Shown piece by piece: positions 62,634 to 64,000 of a stretch of DNA of 64,000 bases. Within the stretch, counting starts at the first letter, position 1, and each line of letters opens with the position of its first letter. The notes beneath the pieces are model-generated. The model was not told the DNA's origin. It worked only from the letters and a program-made list of their open reading frames with translations, and searched no databases. Both the position numbers and the translations under genes were made by a program. The stretch comes from Pseudomonas fluorescens (lineage in GTDB: Bacteria; Pseudomonadota; Gammaproteobacteria; Pseudomonadales; Pseudomonadaceae). Location: contig NZ_JAGGOG010000026.1 in the NCBI RefSeq assembly GCF_018614655.1, forward strand, positions 121,628 through 185,627, in the 5' to 3' direction.

Positions 62634-63403
62634 GTCAGCGCCCGGTCCAGATGGGTGTAGCCACCGTCCACCACCAGCCATTGCCCGGTAGTGTGGGACG
62701 CGCGAGGTGAGAGCAGGAACAGCACGCTGTCGGCAATTTCCTCGGGGGTGGTCATCCGCTTACCCAGGGGGATTTTTTCAACGATGGCGGCCAGCTTGGC
62801 TTCTGGATTGTCGAATCCGTCGATCCAGCGTTGGTACAGCGGCGTCAGCACTTCGGCGGGCACCACTGCGTTGACGCGAATCCCATGCTCAAGTAACGAC
62901 GCGGCCCATTCCCGGGTCAGGGACAATTGCGCGCCCTTGGCGGCGGTGTAGCCGCTGGTGCCGCCCTGGCCGGTGAGGGCGGTTTTGGAGCTGATATTGA
63001 CGATGGCCCCGCGGCTGGTCTTGAGCGCGTCGAGGCACAGGTGGGTCATCAGGTAATAGTGAATCAGGTTCTTTTCCAGGGATTCGACGAAGGCGGCACG
63101 CCCGGCTTCCAGGCCTACGCCATCGTTAACCCCGGCGTTATTCACCAACCCGTCGATACGCCCGAAGCGTTGCAGCACTTCGTTGACGGCGGCGCGACAG
63201 GCCTCTTCATCGCGCAACTCGACGCGCACGAAGTGGCTCTTGCCCGCCTGTTCAAGCTGGGCGGCAAAGGCGGCGGACAAGGGCTGATGACCGAGGATCA
63301 CCGGGATCGCACCTTCAGCAATCAACCCCAGGGAGATGGCCGCGCCAATCCCCGAGCCGCCGCCGGTGACGATGATCACGTGGTCCTGCAAATGCAGATT
63401 CAT
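62630..63403 (-). CDS. Short-chain dehydrogenase (L-fucose dehydrogenase candidate)
   Basis: A 257-residue SDR. The cofactor motif TGGGSGIG lies at residues 13-20, NNAGV near 88, and the catalytic Ser-Tyr-Lys as ISSKT and YTAAK. With the lactonase it should oxidise L-fucose to the lactone (non-phosphorylated oxidative route). It overlaps both neighbours by four bases (ATGA), so the order lactonase, dehydrogenase, mutarotase, symporter is one operon. Confidence 0.88.
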   Translation of the reverse strand: MNLHLQDHVIIVTGGGSGIGAAISLGLIAEGAIPVILGHQPLSAAFAAQLEQAGKSHFVRVELRDEEACRAAVNEVLQRFGRIDGLVNNAGVNDGVGLEAGRAAFVESLEKNLIHYYLMTHLCLDALKTSRGAIVNISSKTALTGQGGTSGYTAAKGAQLSLTREWAASLLEHGIRVNAVVPAEVLTPLYQRWIDGFDNPEAKLAAIVEKIPLGKRMTTPEEIADSVLFLLSPRASHTTGQWLVVDGGYTHLDRALT

Positions 63404-64000
63404 GGGCAGTTTCCTTCAAGGTGATAGACCCGCTGGGCGGTACCGCCCCAGATGGCCTGGTGCTCGCTGGGCGACAGGTGGCCGAGGGTGTGCTCCAGCA
63501 ATTGGCAGGTGTCTGCGTATTCGCCGGCCAGCAGGCACACCGGCCAGTCGGAGCCGAACATCAGGCGTTCGGCGCCGAACAGTTCCAGGGCCAGTTCGAT
63601 AAAGGGGCGCAAGGCATTAGCATTGCGTTGATCGGGCCCGGCCTCGGTGAGCAGGCCCGACAGTTTGCAACTGACATGGGGCAGGGCGGCCAGTGGCGCC
63701 AAGTGTTCAGCCCAGCCGGCAGGGCCGTTGGTGATGTCCGGTTTACCCAGATGATCAAGCACCAGGTGATGGTGGTCGTGGCGCTGGCACATCGCGGTCG
63801 CGGCGTCGAGGTCGGCGCAGCGGATCAGCACCTCGTAGACGTAGCCTTGTTGTTGCAGGTGTTGCAGGCCACGGGAAAAGCCGGGGTCAGCCATGAAGGT
63901 AGCGGGCCGTGGCTCGTCCTGAATCTGGTGGCGAAAGCCCTTGAGCCTTCGCCGGTCGCTCCACTGCTCCAGGTGCTGCTCAAGCGTCGGGTCGCACAGG
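63400..64000 (-). CDS. Amidohydrolase-family L-fucono-lactonase, 5' end outside window
   Basis: About 200 codons of an amidohydrolase-2 (TIM-barrel) hydrolase, still open at base 64000. Visible residues include GFRHQIQDEPRPATF, then VLDHLGKP with the barrel His, and FGSDWPVCLLAG with the metal-associated Asp. It resembles sugar-lactone hydrolases of the fuconolactonase group. It should open the lactone made by the neighbouring dehydrogenase. An in-frame ATG at 63894 is internal, not the start. Confidence 0.85.
   Translation of the reverse strand, partial: LCDPTLEQHLEQWSDRRRLKGFRHQIQDEPRPATFMADPGFSRGLQHLQQQGYVYEVLIRCADLDAATAMCQRHDHHHLVLDHLGKPDITNGPAGWAEHLAPLAALPHVSCKLSGLLTEAGPDQRNANALRPFIELALELFGAERLMFGSDWPVCLLAGEYADTCQLLEHTLGHLSPSEHQAIWGGTAQRVYHLEGNCP

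Noticed and set aside
1..64000. CRISPR array, tRNA, rRNA, transposase or prophage genes
   Set aside because: No regular short direct repeats with spacers, no tRNA-like cloverleaf noticed, and no frame with integrase or transposase motifs. Repeats present are palindromic REP types.

Overview
The window is a 64 kb piece of a Pseudomonas chromosome, most likely from the P. fluorescens complex. The evidence is the high GC content, short intergenic gaps, numerous REPIN-type palindromes built on a GTGGGAGCGGGCTTGCTCGCGA-like core, two copies of a long palindromic repeat, and gene content typical of that group (methionine gamma-lyase with its Lrp regulator, pirin plus YcaC-like hydrolases, FecIRA, polyamine genes). 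No rRNA, tRNA, CRISPR array, transposase or prophage was seen.

Layout. 1-3344: the end of macA, then macB, then a convergent LuxR-type regulator; this order matches the 3' end of a cyclic lipopeptide synthetase locus whose NRPS genes would lie to the left. 3613-5458: methionine gamma-lyase and its Lrp-type regulator. 5501-10211: a segment bracketed by related direct repeats and holding an unusual alpha/beta-hydrolase/DD-peptidase fusion, an MFS transporter and a LysR regulator. 10248-14864: MocR regulator, LysE exporter, MASE2-GGDEF diguanylate cyclase, secreted M20 peptidase. 15090-21495: RND pump with adaptor, divergent MFS pump, LysR. 21605-26119: pirin, two YcaC-like hydrolases, an MscS channel with a cyclic-nucleotide domain, an AhpD-like protein. 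26172-26818 and 34185-34987: two long palindromic repeats. Between them lie a TonB siderophore receptor, an AraC regulator and a polyamine operon (gamma-glutamylpolyamine synthetase, binding protein, FAD oxidase).

35005-42530 is an opine/amine-type catabolic operon (ABC importer, three-subunit HcnABC/opine-oxidase-like dehydrogenase) with a divergent IclR regulator. 42585-46621 holds a DUF2239 protein, a MATE pump, the first effector-like gene and a LysE exporter. 47026-52388 is a second uptake/catabolism operon (amino-acid ABC importer, class V PLP enzyme, RpiR regulator, PuuE-like deacetylase). 52537-56555 is fecI-fecR-fecA. 56801-59376 holds three more effector-like loci. 59389-64000 ends with an MFS transporter and an L-fucose operon (fucP, mutarotase, SDR dehydrogenase, lactonase running off the end).

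The most interesting signal is a dispersed type III secretion regulon. Four otherwise unexplained genes (44818, 56801, 57876, 58416) each have upstream a sequence matching the HrpL-dependent hrp box (GGAACC/T, 15 or 16 bases, CCACnnA). Three of the four loci share an about 85-residue repeated module that resembles the repeats of HrpF/NolX/HrpK-type secreted proteins. The fourth locus is split by an apparent single-base frameshift. No secretion apparatus or hrpL gene lies in the window, so these look like outlying members of a regulon encoded elsewhere.
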